Source of the DNA: Sporisorium sorghi
Lineage: Eukaryota > Basidiomycota > Ustilaginomycetes > Ustilaginales > Ustilaginaceae
DNA: 42,939 bases
Assembly (NCBI GenBank): GCA_023212695.1
Contig: JALCCG010000181.1
Coordinates: 90 to 43,028 of the forward strand
Direction of reading: 5' to 3'
Shown here piece after piece: positions 10,424 to 23,283 of this stretch; position 1 is the stretch's first letter; every line of letters begins with the position of its first letter. Under the pieces are notes generated by a model. The model searched no databases and was not told the DNA's origin. It saw nothing but the letters and a program-made list of their open reading frames with translations. The translations under genes and the position numbers were made by a program.

Positions 10424-10695
10424 GTGCAGGGGCGGTGCCATTGTTGAGTCGTATTTCCTGGTCATGCTGTTGGTTTAGTGTTGTATCTAATCACTCGTTG
10501 CTCGGTTTGATCGACTGGCGCTCCGACCGATCCCGTTGTGCTCCATTTGAGCTGCCTTTTGCTCGATCTTATCGTCGGCTTTCAAAGCATCGTAGCTCAC
10601 GGTCGCCGCACGAGTTTTTTTTTTTTTTTTTTTTTGGGCTGGAAGGATGTCGAGATACAAGTGCAAATGGTCGAGACGGCGAGCGCTTTTTTGTT

Positions 10696-11129
10696 TCACT
10701 TGTTCTTGGTGAGCCTGTAGCGGAAGGGTTTCCTGGTGGGCGCAAACTCGCCGAGCTTGTGGCCGACCATCTCTTCGGTGACGGTCAAAGGGATGTGGTG
10801 CTTGCCATTGTGAACGAGGAACTTGAGTCTGTTTGAAGAGAGAAAACGAGTCAGCGGTCGCAGGATCACTTGAAAGGGCTGGCTACGTGGACTCACCCGA
10901 CAAAGTTGGGCAGGATGGTGCAGCTCCTTGCGTTTGTTCGGATGGCCGTGTTGTTCTTGAGCGCCTCGGCGAGGTTGGGGAATGCGACAAAAAAGGGGCC
11001 TGGATGCAGAATAGCAAAAGAGGGAGGTGTGAGCGGTCGAAATGTTGCTGTGATCGAAATGGGCGTTAATGCGAATGGCAGCTCACCTTTCCACGCAGAG
11101 CGTGACCTGAGTATCGACGTTGGCAGCAT
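10696..11129 (-). CDS. RSM19: Mitochondrial small-subunit ribosomal protein uS19m
   Basis: Three exons: 11129-11087, 10999-10897 and 10828-10696, giving 92 residues. Both introns (87 and 68 nt) have GTGAGY donors and CAG acceptors, and phases match. The joined protein begins [15 protein letters not shown] and carries the uS19 core: [40 protein letters not shown]. Known for the family: uS19 sits in the head of the small ribosomal subunit. The basic, Ser-rich N terminus and bacterial-like length point to the mitochondrial rather than the cytosolic form (uS19/S15 is longer). The gene is divergent from DAHP synthase. None of the exons is long enough to be obvious alone; the assignment rests on the spliced product. 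Confidence 0.93.
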
Positions 11130-13014
<1,885 letters not shown>

Positions 13015-13250
13015 TGTCGAGGCTCGAAAAGGCCTTTTTGAGGCCAAGTTGCTGCGTCGTTTTTGGCTGTTGGGTTTTCCATTTGCATTGAATCCGAATC
13101 TTTTTTTTTTTTTTTTTTTTTTTTTTCATCTGCGATTCAGGCTGGATGTGCGATGAGCAGTGCGGAGCGTTGCTGGTCACGTCGATCCGAATGCACGCGT
13201 CCGAGTGTAGCAGGTATCAGTGCACGACGACGACGGCCGTGTCGCACGAT

Positions 13251-13292
13251 AGTCGGTCGTCGACAGTCGGTCGTCGACAGTCGGTCGTCGAC
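13251..13292. repeat. 14-bp tandem repeat, three copies
   Basis: The unit AGTCGGTCGTCGAC is repeated three times with no mismatch and followed by a partial copy. Each unit contains the palindrome GTCGAC. Confidence 0.9.
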
Positions 13293-13627
13293 AGTCAGCA
13301 AACCTTTCGCGACGGGTCGATTGCAGCGTCTGCTGTCGACTTTGTCGCAACTTTTTTTGCACTGTATCCATTCCAGCTCGTCGTGCGCAGTGTCGCAGCT
13401 TTTACCGAGGCCTTTCCATCCAAGAACTGTGCCCACGACCGTGCCACTTGAAGACGCCCCATGTAGACTCAACTTTCTTGCTCGTGTACTGGCAAAACGT
13501 ACTCGAGCATCGCTCGTGTGCTCTCTTTGTCAAGCTTGACCAGCTATTCGCAGGTCCTTCTCGCGATGGTTGAGTCGGCATCCCAACCCCCGTGAATGAA
13601 CAAGGCAACGAGATCGTACAGCTCGGC

Positions 13628-13645
13628 TGCTTGCTTGCTTGCTTG
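13628..13645. repeat. (GCTT)n microsatellite
   Basis: About four and a half GCTT units. The complementary unit AAGC forms the longer repeat at 32889-32939 upstream of LSM7. Confidence 0.8.
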
Positions 13646-13922
13646 CTCCTTGCTCTCGACGGGTTTTGTATTTGGAGCTTCCTTTTCCGACTTGCACACG
13701 GACTGCCATTGGCGTAATTCCGACCCAAGACCTCGAGCGGAAATGCTTGTTCTGGTTGTTTGAGGCCATCTCCACCACCCGGAAGCATCGAAACACTGCT
13801 CACGTCAAGTCACCACGCAGTGGCAGAAGGATGGCGTGGCGAAATGCAGCGGCGCTGAATGTGGATTGCGAGGTGCGCTGGAATAGTGGTTAGTCGGACG
13901 AATGATAATAAAAGCGGGCGTG

Positions 13923-14408
13923 CTACGCAGCCATCATCGTACGAGCACGCCTCGTCGTCGACGCAGCCTGACCACCACCCGCCTGTCCCGCAGCCCGACG
14001 CTGAGCGAGCATCTGCCGCGCATGCAACCTCGCCTGATTCACCTGCACCTCGTGCACATTCTCCTTCTCCGCCTCTACGAACTCGCCCTTCGGCACAGCT
14101 GGAAACACCACTGCCTCCCCACCGCTCACCGGCACAGGCGCCTTGCTCCTGGGCAACCCCACATTCGCACTTTCCGCGGTGGCACCGTTCAGACGCGCCT
14201 GGGCATTCTTCAGCGCAAACCGCGCATTGCGCTTGACCATGCCCAGCTCGAGCTGCTTGGCGCTGAGCGCGATCGAGAAGTGCACGTTGTCTTCCTGCAG
14301 CGCATCGTTGGCTTTGCCGAGTTTGAGCAGTTCGAGCTGGAGCGATGCGAGTTGGCGCTCAAGTTTGACGATGCGGTCGGGTGCGGGTGTGCCTGGCGCT
14401 CCACCAGC

Positions 14409-14444
<36 letters not shown>

Positions 14445-17400
14445 GGCGGGGGCAGGAGGCGATTCGGTGGGCTTGGCGGGCGGCGTCCGGGTGCGTAGCT
14501 GCGTCTCGAGCGTCAAAATGTGCGCCTCGAGCTGCCCCGCGCGCGCTGCGGCATCGACCTGCGATTGGCGCAGCTGCTCGTGCTGGTCAGCGAGCGCCTC
14601 GTGCTCCGAAGCAAGAGAGGCCAGCCGCGCGTCGGTGAGCGACAGCGTCTCCTGCAGTCGCTCAATCTCTGCGTTGCGGTCGTCGAGTGTAGATCGCAGG
14701 TCATCGAGCTCTTCCTCCAGCTGAGCGTTGATCTTTGCGCCACTGTTGCTGTGGTCGGCAGCTGCGGCTCGAGCTTCGTCCAGCTGCTGTTCGAGCAGCA
14801 GCACTTGCTCCTCGGCGCGCTCTTTTTGCGTGGTGAGCGAGTCGATGTCCTCGCGCAGATCGTGCAGCTCTTCGAACCGGCGGTCTAGCTCGGAGGTGAG
14901 GTGGTCGACTTGGCGCTGCAGTTCGGAGTCGCGTTCGTGATCGGTTACTGCTGCGTCGACGTTGGAAAGAGTGGCAATTTGAGCGGTGAGCTCGCGCTCC
15001 AGCTGCTCCACACGGCATTGAAGGTCTCGCTGTTCCATCGCGCGCCGAATGTCAAAGTCCTTTTCCAGCGTCAGACGCAGCTGCTCCTTTGCCTGCTCCA
15101 CCGCTGCGTGCTGATCACCGCTGTCGGCACCCTCTTTCGACGGTACACTCGTCACAGCGACAGCTGGACCCATCAACGCTTGAATGCGCACCTCGTAATC
15201 GCGCCTTTCGACCTCCCTCCGCCTCCTTTCTTCCTCCAGCTGCTTTTCTAACTCCCTCTCCCTCCCACCCCTGCCCTCCTGCACCTGCACCTGCACCTGC
15301 ACCTGCACCCGCAGCCGCTGCACCAGCCGCGCCACCTCCGTATCCTTCTCATCCGCCTCGCGCACCAGCTCATCATACTGCCCCTCGAGCTGCGACAGCG
15401 TACCCCGCACCTCGTGCAGCTCGGCCTGCTCGGCCTCCCTCGCCTCGAGCGCGCTCTCGAGCTCATCGATGCGCGTCGTGGCCGCAGCCAGCTGTGCCAC
15501 GAGCCGCGCCACACGCGTGTCGGACAGCTGGCTCAGCGAGTCGAACGCGCTCGCGACCAGGCCGAGCTCCGGGACAGCGGCGAGTGTCGAGTCGGATGGT
15601 GGAGGGAGCCGCGAGAGCTGCATCCGGCTGAAGCGCGCCGCGGACGGCGAGTCGTGCTGCGTTGCAGACGCGAGTGAGACATCTGGTGCGCTTCCTTTGC
15701 GAGCTGCGATGGCGGGTTGGGATGATGTCGAGACGTCGCCGCTTTGCTTTCGTTCAGAAGCGGCAGAGGAGGAGGAGCAGGCGGACGACGATGCCGCTTC
15801 GTCCTGCTCGGTCTCGAGCGGCTCGGTGGTGCTCGTACCCAGCTCCGGCTTGTCTAGCTTGGCCTCCTGAGTCGGCCCAATCTTGGCCGAGACAGGTGCA
15901 GGCGAGGGACTCCACTGAGGCGTGTCAAAGTCAGCAGCTGCGGGTGAAGAGAATTCATCAGCACTGTGAGTTGCACCCCGCGGTTGCGACAACGCCCGAG
16001 TAGTGGGTGCCGACGGCGGCTGCTGCCGGTGCGATGCCGGCGTTGCGAACGAAGCCGACGTTGCGGGTGACCACAGATGAGAGGGAGTTGCGGCGGCTTG
16101 CTGAACAGGTGTTGCACCAGCTGGTGTTTGTGGATGCGAAGCGTGCTCCTTTCCATCCATGTCCCACCGACTCGTGCTCGCGGGCGACGGCTTGACAGCA
16201 TCGACAGCGTGCTCTTTTGTCGAGGCGAATGGATCGTCTTGCTCCAGAACCGAAGCAAAGCCGGTCTCTCGGTTTGAAGGAGCTGGGGAAGAAGCAGGGA
16301 CGTGAACGCTGCTCCGCTGGCTAACGGGACTCTGCCACTGCGACGCAGCAGAGCTCGAGGATGCAGGCGAAAAGGTGACGACGCGCGAGAGGGGCGACGA
16401 GCGGACGGGAGTGCCCACTCGGAGTCTGGCAAAGGATCTGGGCGTGTGGACGGTGCGAGGGGTTGTCAAGGGGGTCGCTGGCGGTGATGCAGGACGAGAT
16501 CGTGGCGAGGCAGGCGAAGAGGAAGGTTTGGCTGGAGTTGATGATGCGTCAGAGTCTTGTGCTGAGTTTGCTTCTGGCGAGGGTGCTTGCGATGATGCGG
16601 CATCGTTGTCGGGTAAAGTTTCGGGCCATTGTACCGGTTCAGGTGAGGCAGTGTCGATATTTGCATCTGTAGCTTGATTCGGTGCAGAAACAGACAAAGT
16701 CGATGCATCTGGCACCGGTTCCAAGGCAGTCGACTGCTCGGCAAGGACCATCGACCGTTGTAAGGCTGCATGCTCGACTGCCGGCGACGATGGCAGCTGT
16801 GATGCATCGTCCACATACGACTCTTCCGGCACCATGGACAGACCTTCCTGCCACTCTCCGTCTCTAACCATCGACCTCTCGTGCTGCAGAGGAGAGTCTT
16901 CTCTCCCCTGTCGAAATCTCTCCAGCGATGGTGAGTATGCCGCCGAGAAACGATCCACTCTCGGCGAATGCAAAGACGACATGGGACTGTGCTGCTGTCG
17001 CTCCTCTTGTTGGAGCGATATCGAGCGGGTATACGAGTCGGGCAGCATGCGCGTGGTAGGACTCGAAGCCGGACTGCTGCCATCGGACGACGTTGGGCTA
17101 TCGATCATCCCGGCCTCGGCCATCCTCGTCCTCAAGCTCTTGCCCGTAAAAGGCGACCTCGGATCAGCAGCACGTATAGGCCTCGCAGTCACAGTAGGCG
17201 ATGGCGAAGTACGATACCTCGGTGAAGCTGACACGGACGACGAAGCAGATGCGGGCGGCAGATCCGCCTCGTCCAAGCCAGCGAGCATGTGCGCCCCTGC
17301 CTGACGAAGGAAGCTCTCGCTGAACGAGGCATTGCTGTAGTCGAACGTACCCATGCTCGAGGCCATACTTTCGTTACCGCTGCTGCCATTCCTTCGATGT

Positions 17401-17657
17401 ACGGATCGACCGGTGGACTTGGAACGCGACGAGGATGCATCGGGACTCGGTGTCCACGCAGCACCTGATCTGTCTGCAGTAGCGGTACGGATGCGACTTG
17501 GACCTGGTGTTGCGTTGATGTGAGCTGGAGTCGCGGGCTGTTGTTGGTTGATCAGTGGTGAGGCAGGGCCGATATATGGTTGAGCAATGTCGGTTATGGA
17601 TGCGGTCGACAGATCTGATAGTCCGCTCTGATCGGCGGGAAACGAAGCATCCATCAT
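13923..17657 (-). CDS. Large Ser/Pro-rich coiled-coil protein of unknown function
   Basis: An intact 1244-residue frame. I do not recognise a family. Residues 1-700 are low-complexity, rich in Ser, Pro, Ala and Thr, with many SP/TP dipeptides that could be sites for proline-directed kinases. About residues 720-1070 show heptad-like Glu/Leu/Gln/Arg composition expected of a long coiled coil, interrupted by a (VQ)n stretch from a 6-bp repeat (about residues 780-790) and a basic ERE/ERRRR segment. A poly-Ala run (about 1072-1086) comes from a GCA/GCT microsatellite. After it lies a further helical block (LERQLASLQLELLKLGKANDAL) and a basic end. Such architecture fits a cytoskeletal, spindle-pole, septum or polarity scaffold, but that is only inference. 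Two adjacent ATGs (17657, 17654) are possible starts. The gene is divergent from MRD1. Confidence 0.85.
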
Positions 17658-18100
17658 GACGGCCGAGCTTGCTTCAAGATCGATGGCGCCGTTGTGATGG
17701 TGAGAAGAAGCAAGTGACGGTCAAGAAGGAAAAGATGACGACGGATCGAAGCGAGACCTCTCTCGCAACGGCACTGCAATATACACCGCCCACTTGCAAA
17801 AGCCACGCTCTCGCACCGTGTTTTGGCGCGTTGAAAAATCAGGGTCACGTGCTTTTTTTTTTTTAATTTTTTTTTTAATTTTTTTTTTTTTCAAAAATAT
17901 TTGGACTGAGCCGCACTGTTTCGACTATTTAAGCTGAGGTTTTGCTGCGCTCCTCCTTCTTCTCGATTCCCCTCGACTGCTCTTCAGCGTCCACCTCCAA
18001 CATCAAGCAAACCCAACCCCCCATCCATATACCCAGAGCATCGTTTTTTTTTTTTCTAGCGCTCAGCTCTGGTCAGCTCGCAGCCAACTGTACACCCACA
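17658..18100. promoter_or_regulatory. Divergent promoter region, coiled-coil gene and MRD1, with CACGTG and poly-T
   Basis: 443 bp between outward-facing genes. CACGTG lies at 17846-17851 inside the decamer GGTCACGTGC (17843-17852), directly followed by T-rich DNA (about 17853-17891). A second T run near 18043 precedes the MRD1 start. The same decamer is in the RPL21/RPS9 promoter (30311-30320). CACGTG is the core site of bHLH factors such as Cbf1; a role here is inference. Confidence 0.55.
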
Positions 18101-20974
18101 ATGTCTCGTCTCATCGTACGCGGCTTGCCGTCGTACCTCACCGATGCGAGGCTTCGCGAGCACTTCTCTCAAAAAGGCGCCGTCACCGACGTCAAGCTCA
18201 TGCGTCGACCCGATGGAACATCAAGAAAGTTTGGCTTCGTAGGCTATCGCTCCGACGAAGAAGCTCAACAAGCTCTCGACTACTTCAACCGCACCTTCAT
18301 CGACACTTCGCGCATCTCGATCGAATTCGCCAAAAAGATTGGCGACGAGGAGCTCACCAAGCAGCGCGAGGAGCGTCGAAGCAGACGCAATGCCGCTACT
18401 GGAGCAACTCAAGACGCTTCTACCTCTTTTGCTTCTACAAGCGATGCACGCAAGAGGAAGGCCGACAAATTCGACGCCAAGGACCAAGAGGGCGCAGGCA
18501 AGAAAAAGTCCAAAAAGGGCGGCGCCATCTCCTTTGAGGAGTTCATGTCGGTCATGCAGCCAAAAGCGAAACGCAAGGCGTGGCAGAACAAAGATGCGCT
18601 TCCAGAGCAAAGCATGCAAGATATCGTCGCACCTGTAGAGGCCATCGAGAAGAAGGCCGCGAGAAAGGCGCAGAAGAAGGCCGATGCGGCGGCGGCAGCG
18701 GCGGCGGCGGCGGCGGCGACTGAGGCGACAGCGCTAAGCAACGGTGCATCAGAAGAGTCAGATGCGGAACCCGAACCCGACGCCACAGCCAACGACGTGG
18801 GCCTGACCGACGAAGAGTACATGCGTCTTCGCATGAAGCACAAGGTCGGCACCGACCTGGATACCCTCGATGAAGAACCTTCTTCAGCTCCTCAGTTCGA
18901 ACAGTCCGACGATGAAAAGAACGACGACGACTCGGACGCAGACTCGGACGACGAGCAACTCTACGACCCAGACTTCGAGCGCAAGCAGGCCGAGCTGCAA
19001 CGAAAAGCAGAGCAGGCAGCCGAGAAGGACCAGAAGCTCGTCGATCAGATCATGGACAGCGGCAGGCTCTTCATCCGCAACCTCCCCTTTGCTGCAAACG
19101 AGGACGAGATCCAAGCTTTCTTTGAGAGTTTCGGCACTGTCAAGCAGGTAAGTTCGCGTCGGCGATTGATGACGGCAACAACAACAACAGCAGCACCACA
19201 GGCAACTTTCCTTTGCATGATGACAGCTTAGTATAGGGACAGCAGAGCCTTTGGGCGGTGCTGATAACCTACTGGAATCTAGATAGTAAAATGTATTCGC
19301 ATCTGATCCGCAAGGAGTCCTGGTCGGCTCTTCTTGTCGTCGTTGTCGCTTCGGCTTTTTAACTGCTGGCAAAGCTCATGACTGACTGACACCCCTTTGC
19401 TTCGACTCGCTGCACAACAGGTCCACATCCCTCTCGACAAGCAAACAAAAGCATCCAAAGGTCTCGCTTTCGTCTCCTTTTCGGACCCCGCGCACGCGCT
19501 CGCCGCCTACCGCGCAAAGGACGGCTCCACCTTCCAGGGTCGATTGCTCCACCTACTGCCCGCCGTCAACAAGGACGCACCCGCCGCCGACACGGACAAC
19601 AAAAAGGCAGCGACGCTCAAGCAGGCGCGCGCCGAACAGAAAAAGCAGGACGCAGCCAAGGACTTCAACTGGTCGATGCTCTACATGTCTTCCGACGCCG
19701 TCGCCTCGTCCATCGCCGACCGGCTCGGGGTGAGCAAGTCCGACATCCTCAACCCAGGCGCCGATGGTGGGCCCGACAATGCTGCGGTGCGTCTCGCCCT
19801 CGCCGAAACGCGCATCATCCAAGAAACGAAAGAATTCTTCGAGCAGGAGGGCATCAACGTCGATGCGTTCGACGGCAAGACTTTGCGGTCGGATACGACG
19901 ATCCTGGTGAAGAACATTCCGTACGGTACGTCGGTGGACGAGGTGGAGAAGCTGTTTGCCGAGCACGGCGAGGTGGACAAGGTGCTCATTCCGCCCAGCG
20001 GCACTATTGCGGTTGTTGAGATGCCTGTTGTGGGCGAGGCGCGGGTTGCGTTCCGTGCGATTGCGTACAAGCGGTTCAAGGGGGGCATATTGTATTTGGA
20101 GAAAGCGCCTGTGGGGCTGCTGACGCACAAGGCGGGCGAGAAGGTGGTCAAGCAGGCGCCTATTGTGGGCAAGTCGATCGACGCTGCTTCCAACCCGACT
20201 TCGAACCTCACCGGCACCACCGCAGCGGGTGGGGAGGACGACGCGGTGGACGGCGCGACGCTGTACATCAAGAACCTCTCCTTCTCGACCACCGACGAGC
20301 GGCTGTCGGCGGCGTTCCACGGGCTGTCCGACTTTGCATTCGCACGCATTCAGACGAAACCGGACCCGCGTCGGCCGGGCGCACGGCTGTCGATGGGCTA
20401 CGGCTTTGTCGGGTTCAAAAGCGTCGATGCGGCGCGTACGGCGCAGAAGGCGATGGACGGACGCCTAGTCGACGGGCACACGCTCGTCGTCACCTTTGCG
20501 CGGCGCAATGCCGAAACGTCCGCCAGCGCTACATCGTTGTCGGCAGGCGGCACGACCAAGATCCTGATCAAGAACCTGCCGTTCGAAGCGACGAAACGCG
20601 ACATCCGCGACCTGTTCTCCTCCCAAGGCCAGCTCAAATCCGTCCGCCTGCCCAAAAAGCACGACAACTCCACCCGCGGTTTCGCCTTTGTCGAGTACAC
20701 AACAGCGCGCGAGGCCCAAGCCGCCTTGGACGCCCTCAAACACACCCACCTCCTAGGCCGCCACCTCGTCCTCCAGTGGAGCAACCAGGCCAAGGATACG
20801 GGACAAGAGGTCGAGATGCAGCGCCAAAAGGCCAAGAACGCATTCGTCAAGACAGGCGAGGAAGAGCGACGGCTGGATAAGCGGGCTAAGATCAAGCTGA
20901 GCAGCGCACAGATCGGCGAGGCTGTGCGCAAGGCGAAGAGGCAGCGCGACAATGTGGACGATGACGATGAGTAG
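18101..20974 (+). CDS. MRD1: Multiple RNA-binding domain protein, rRNA processing (Mrd1/RBM19)
   Basis: Two exons, 18101-19147 and 19421-20974, give 866 residues. The 273-nt intron has donor CAG/GTAAGT, a CTGAC branch-like site near 19380 and acceptor CAACAG; it is phase 0 and cuts RRM2. Five RRMs are visible: residues 1-80 (LIVRGLPSYL / FGFVGY), about 320-405 (LFIRNLPF / LAFVSF), about 508-580 (ILVKNIPYG, with a degenerate RNP1), about 628-710 (LYIKNLSF / YGFVGF) and about 729-805 (ILIKNLPF / GFAFVEY). Acidic and Lys-rich linkers and a poly-Ala run (about 190-203) separate them. Known: Mrd1 is a nucleolar factor that joins the pre-90S particle and is needed for early 18S rRNA cleavages. The start at 18101 begins RRM1 immediately, as in other Mrd1 proteins. 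Confidence 0.95.
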
Positions 20975-21172
20975 GTTTGGAGATGGGGTTTGTGATTTTA
21001 GCGTTGCTCAAGGGTAATTCGGTTCATTGCACGCACGCACAGAGAGACTCGGTTTCAGTGTGTGACAAGTGAGCATGTGCGGGGTGTGGATTTGGCAGGG
21101 CAGTCGTGAGAGGTCGTTCTACATCCGTGTATCATTGGGCAATGGGAGAGAGCGAAAAGCGTCGGCACGCCT

Positions 21173-22760
21173 TCACTGCTGGTGGAAGCTGACCGGCTTA
21201 CCGGGCAGACCGTCCGAGAGCAGCACGACGGCGTACTTGGCGCTGATCCTCCAGCCCGGTTCCTCGTCATCGAGCTTCTTGGACACGTCGTCCGGCACGC
21301 CCACCACGACATCCGACTTGATCGTACGCAGCGACGCGACGGGCGGCGCGCCATCCTCGCTAGCCAGCGGGCCGATCGCCATATCGAACGGCGTATCGCT
21401 AGGCGCCTGGCAATCGTACGTCAACTTGCGGTGGTTCAGATCACCCTTGAACATGACCAGATCGCTGTCGGCCAGGTGCAGGAACAAATCGGGCGCCTCC
21501 TGCGAGATGGACCAAAAGGTATAGCCCGTGCACCAGAAGGGATGCTGCTCGTAAACCCACTGTCCTTTGCGCTCGTACTCCTTCCAACGCAGACCCATCT
21601 GCTTGAGCGACTGCACCTCGGCATCGCTCGCCTGCGCAAACAGCGAGCCGTAGAGCATCGAGTTGAGCAGCCAGTCCCAATCCTTGCGCGTCACGTCCGA
21701 CACAAACCAGGCGAAGCGTTTGCCGTGGAAGTGGATCTGGCTCGCAATGCCCGACTGAACCAGCCAGTCTGCGTAGACGCAGTCGCAGTACAGCTCAAAG
21801 CCGGCGTTGTCGAGGACAAAGTCGATTCGACCGCCCTTCATGTTGCCGACGAGCTTCCAGAGGCGGTCGAGGTGGTTGCCGAGGATGTTCTTCTCGGTAG
21901 CGGCGAGGTGTTGGCCACCGGTGGACTGGAGCTTCTTGATGTCCTCCTCGGTCATGTTGATAAGCAGCGAGAGGTCGGTGGCGTTGCCCCAGAGGCATAC
22001 CTGCGTCAATTCGTGGAAGAGCAGCTGGCGCGCCTTGAGCTTCTGCTCCTCGGTGGCGCGCTCCTCGTACGCAAACGGCTCGGCGAAGCGCGTCGACAGC
22101 TCAAACACCGCCGTGCCCGAGCGCGAGAAGGTGTCGCACTTTTGACGGAAAAACACATCGTAGTCCTTCCAGTGCTTGGAGATGCTGAAGCACTCGTGCA
22201 GACGTCGATACTTGTAGGCCTCGGCAAAGAGCCAGGGAGCGTTCATAAAGTCCTTGCCGCGGAAGAACCTGGCGATCTCCTTGTTCCAGAGTGGGATGTC
22301 GCCTTGGCCGTCGTCAATGATGGGACGCAGCTTGGCGTTCTTCTGCAGGTCGTCCATGAGCACGTGCATGCGGTCGATGCACTTGGCGAGGTCGAGGATC
22401 TTTTCTTCTTCGTACAGCTCGTTGAGCGTCTTGATGACGTCGTCGACGGCTTTGCCCAGGATGGTGGGCAGACGCTTGCCCATGGTTTCCTGCAAAAGAT
22501 GAACATCCGAAACATTACAGGTCAGACACGAGTTTTCTTGTCAAGCCCACTTTTGTTGAGGATCACTCACTCACATGAGCAAAGGAAAACTCGTGGTAGC
22601 CACGGTACGCGGGCCAAGGCGGGTTGTTGGGGTCGACGCGCGAAGGAGTACGAGCATACTGGGCTGCTGCGCCGAAGCCCTGCTTCTTGGGAGGGAGGTT
22701 GCCGAGGTTGAGCACCGTCCTGGCGGCGGGCTTGGCGGAGGGGTGGTTGCGGTCAGCCAT
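21173..22760 (-). CDS. ARMT1/DUF89 metal-dependent damage-control phosphatase
   Basis: Exon 1 is 22760-22575 and exon 2 22489-21173, joined phase 0 (...SFAH/ETMGKRLP...) across an 85-nt intron with GTGAGT donor and TTGCAG acceptor; 500 residues. The N terminus (YARTPSRVDPNNPPWPAYRG) and the YRRLHECF block match the DUF89 subfamily of yeast YMR027W and human ARMT1. Metal and substrate motifs are present: VLDNAGFELYCD (Asp-Asn-x-Gly-x-Glu type), HGKRFAWFVSDV, and FKGDLNHRKL. Known: these enzymes need Mn, Co or Ni and dephosphorylate damaged or excess sugar phosphates such as fructose 1-phosphate; a carboxyl methyltransferase activity was also reported for ARMT1. The gene converges with MRD1, leaving only 198 bp between the stops. 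Confidence 0.93.
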
Positions 22761-23283
22761 GATTGCGAGCGGCGGATGCTACGAGGACGACGTCAAAGAA
22801 GGGGTGAGGATGATGATGATGGTGGTGGAAGGCAAGGAAAAAGTGGTTGAGCGACGCACGGACAGAGCGAGAGAAAGATGAAAAAAATTTCAATCAGCTT
22901 AGCAGCGAGCGCAACACAATCACAATCGCACCGCCTCTCTGCATCACACTGCCTAAGGCGAAACTTGACAAGCCTCGAAATTGTCATTTTTGCGTGTCTA
23001 TATTTTATAATATAAAGTTATTCTAAAATAGAAATTCCATTTAAACTATTTTAGAATACTATTTTCTGTGTGATTTCTTTGTTGGCCGTCACATCGCAGC
23101 AGGCGCAGCAACAAAGTTCAATTGCGTTGCTGAGTTTGCGAGTCGCTCTGGATCGGATCAAGCCGCCGCCGTACAGGAAAACGTGTTTGTTTGCTGGCCC
23201 TTGCGCAGGCCCGCCTCGGCTGGCACACACTGTCGCTCTCCCACTCCAGAGAAAGCATGTCACAAGTTGGTACGATTCCCCTT
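22761..23283. other. Intergenic region with AT-rich hairpin
   Basis: 523 bp between the ARMT1 gene start and the SFT2 stop, both on the minus strand. Contains a strongly AT-rich island (about 22999-23067) with a perfect hairpin. The ARMT1 promoter should be in the left part. No coding frame is convincing. Confidence 0.55.
23019..23058. repeat. Perfect 13-bp inverted repeat in AT-rich island
   Basis: TATTCTAAAATAG (23019-23031) and CTATTTTAGAATA (23046-23058) are exact reverse complements with a 14-nt spacer. It lies about 225 bp downstream of the SFT2 stop and 260 bp upstream of the ARMT1 start. It could act in 3'-end formation or be a remnant of a short inverted-repeat element; nothing decides between these. 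Confidence 0.85.

Larger units (their letters stand above)
13015..13922. other. Convergent intergenic region with repeats, no gene recognised
   Basis: Lies between the 3' ends of DAHP synthase (+) and the coiled-coil gene (-). Contains a T26 run (13101-13126), a 14-bp tandem repeat (13251-13292) and a GCTT repeat (13628-13645). No frame here resembles a known protein. Terminators for both genes are expected but none is clear. Confidence 0.55.
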
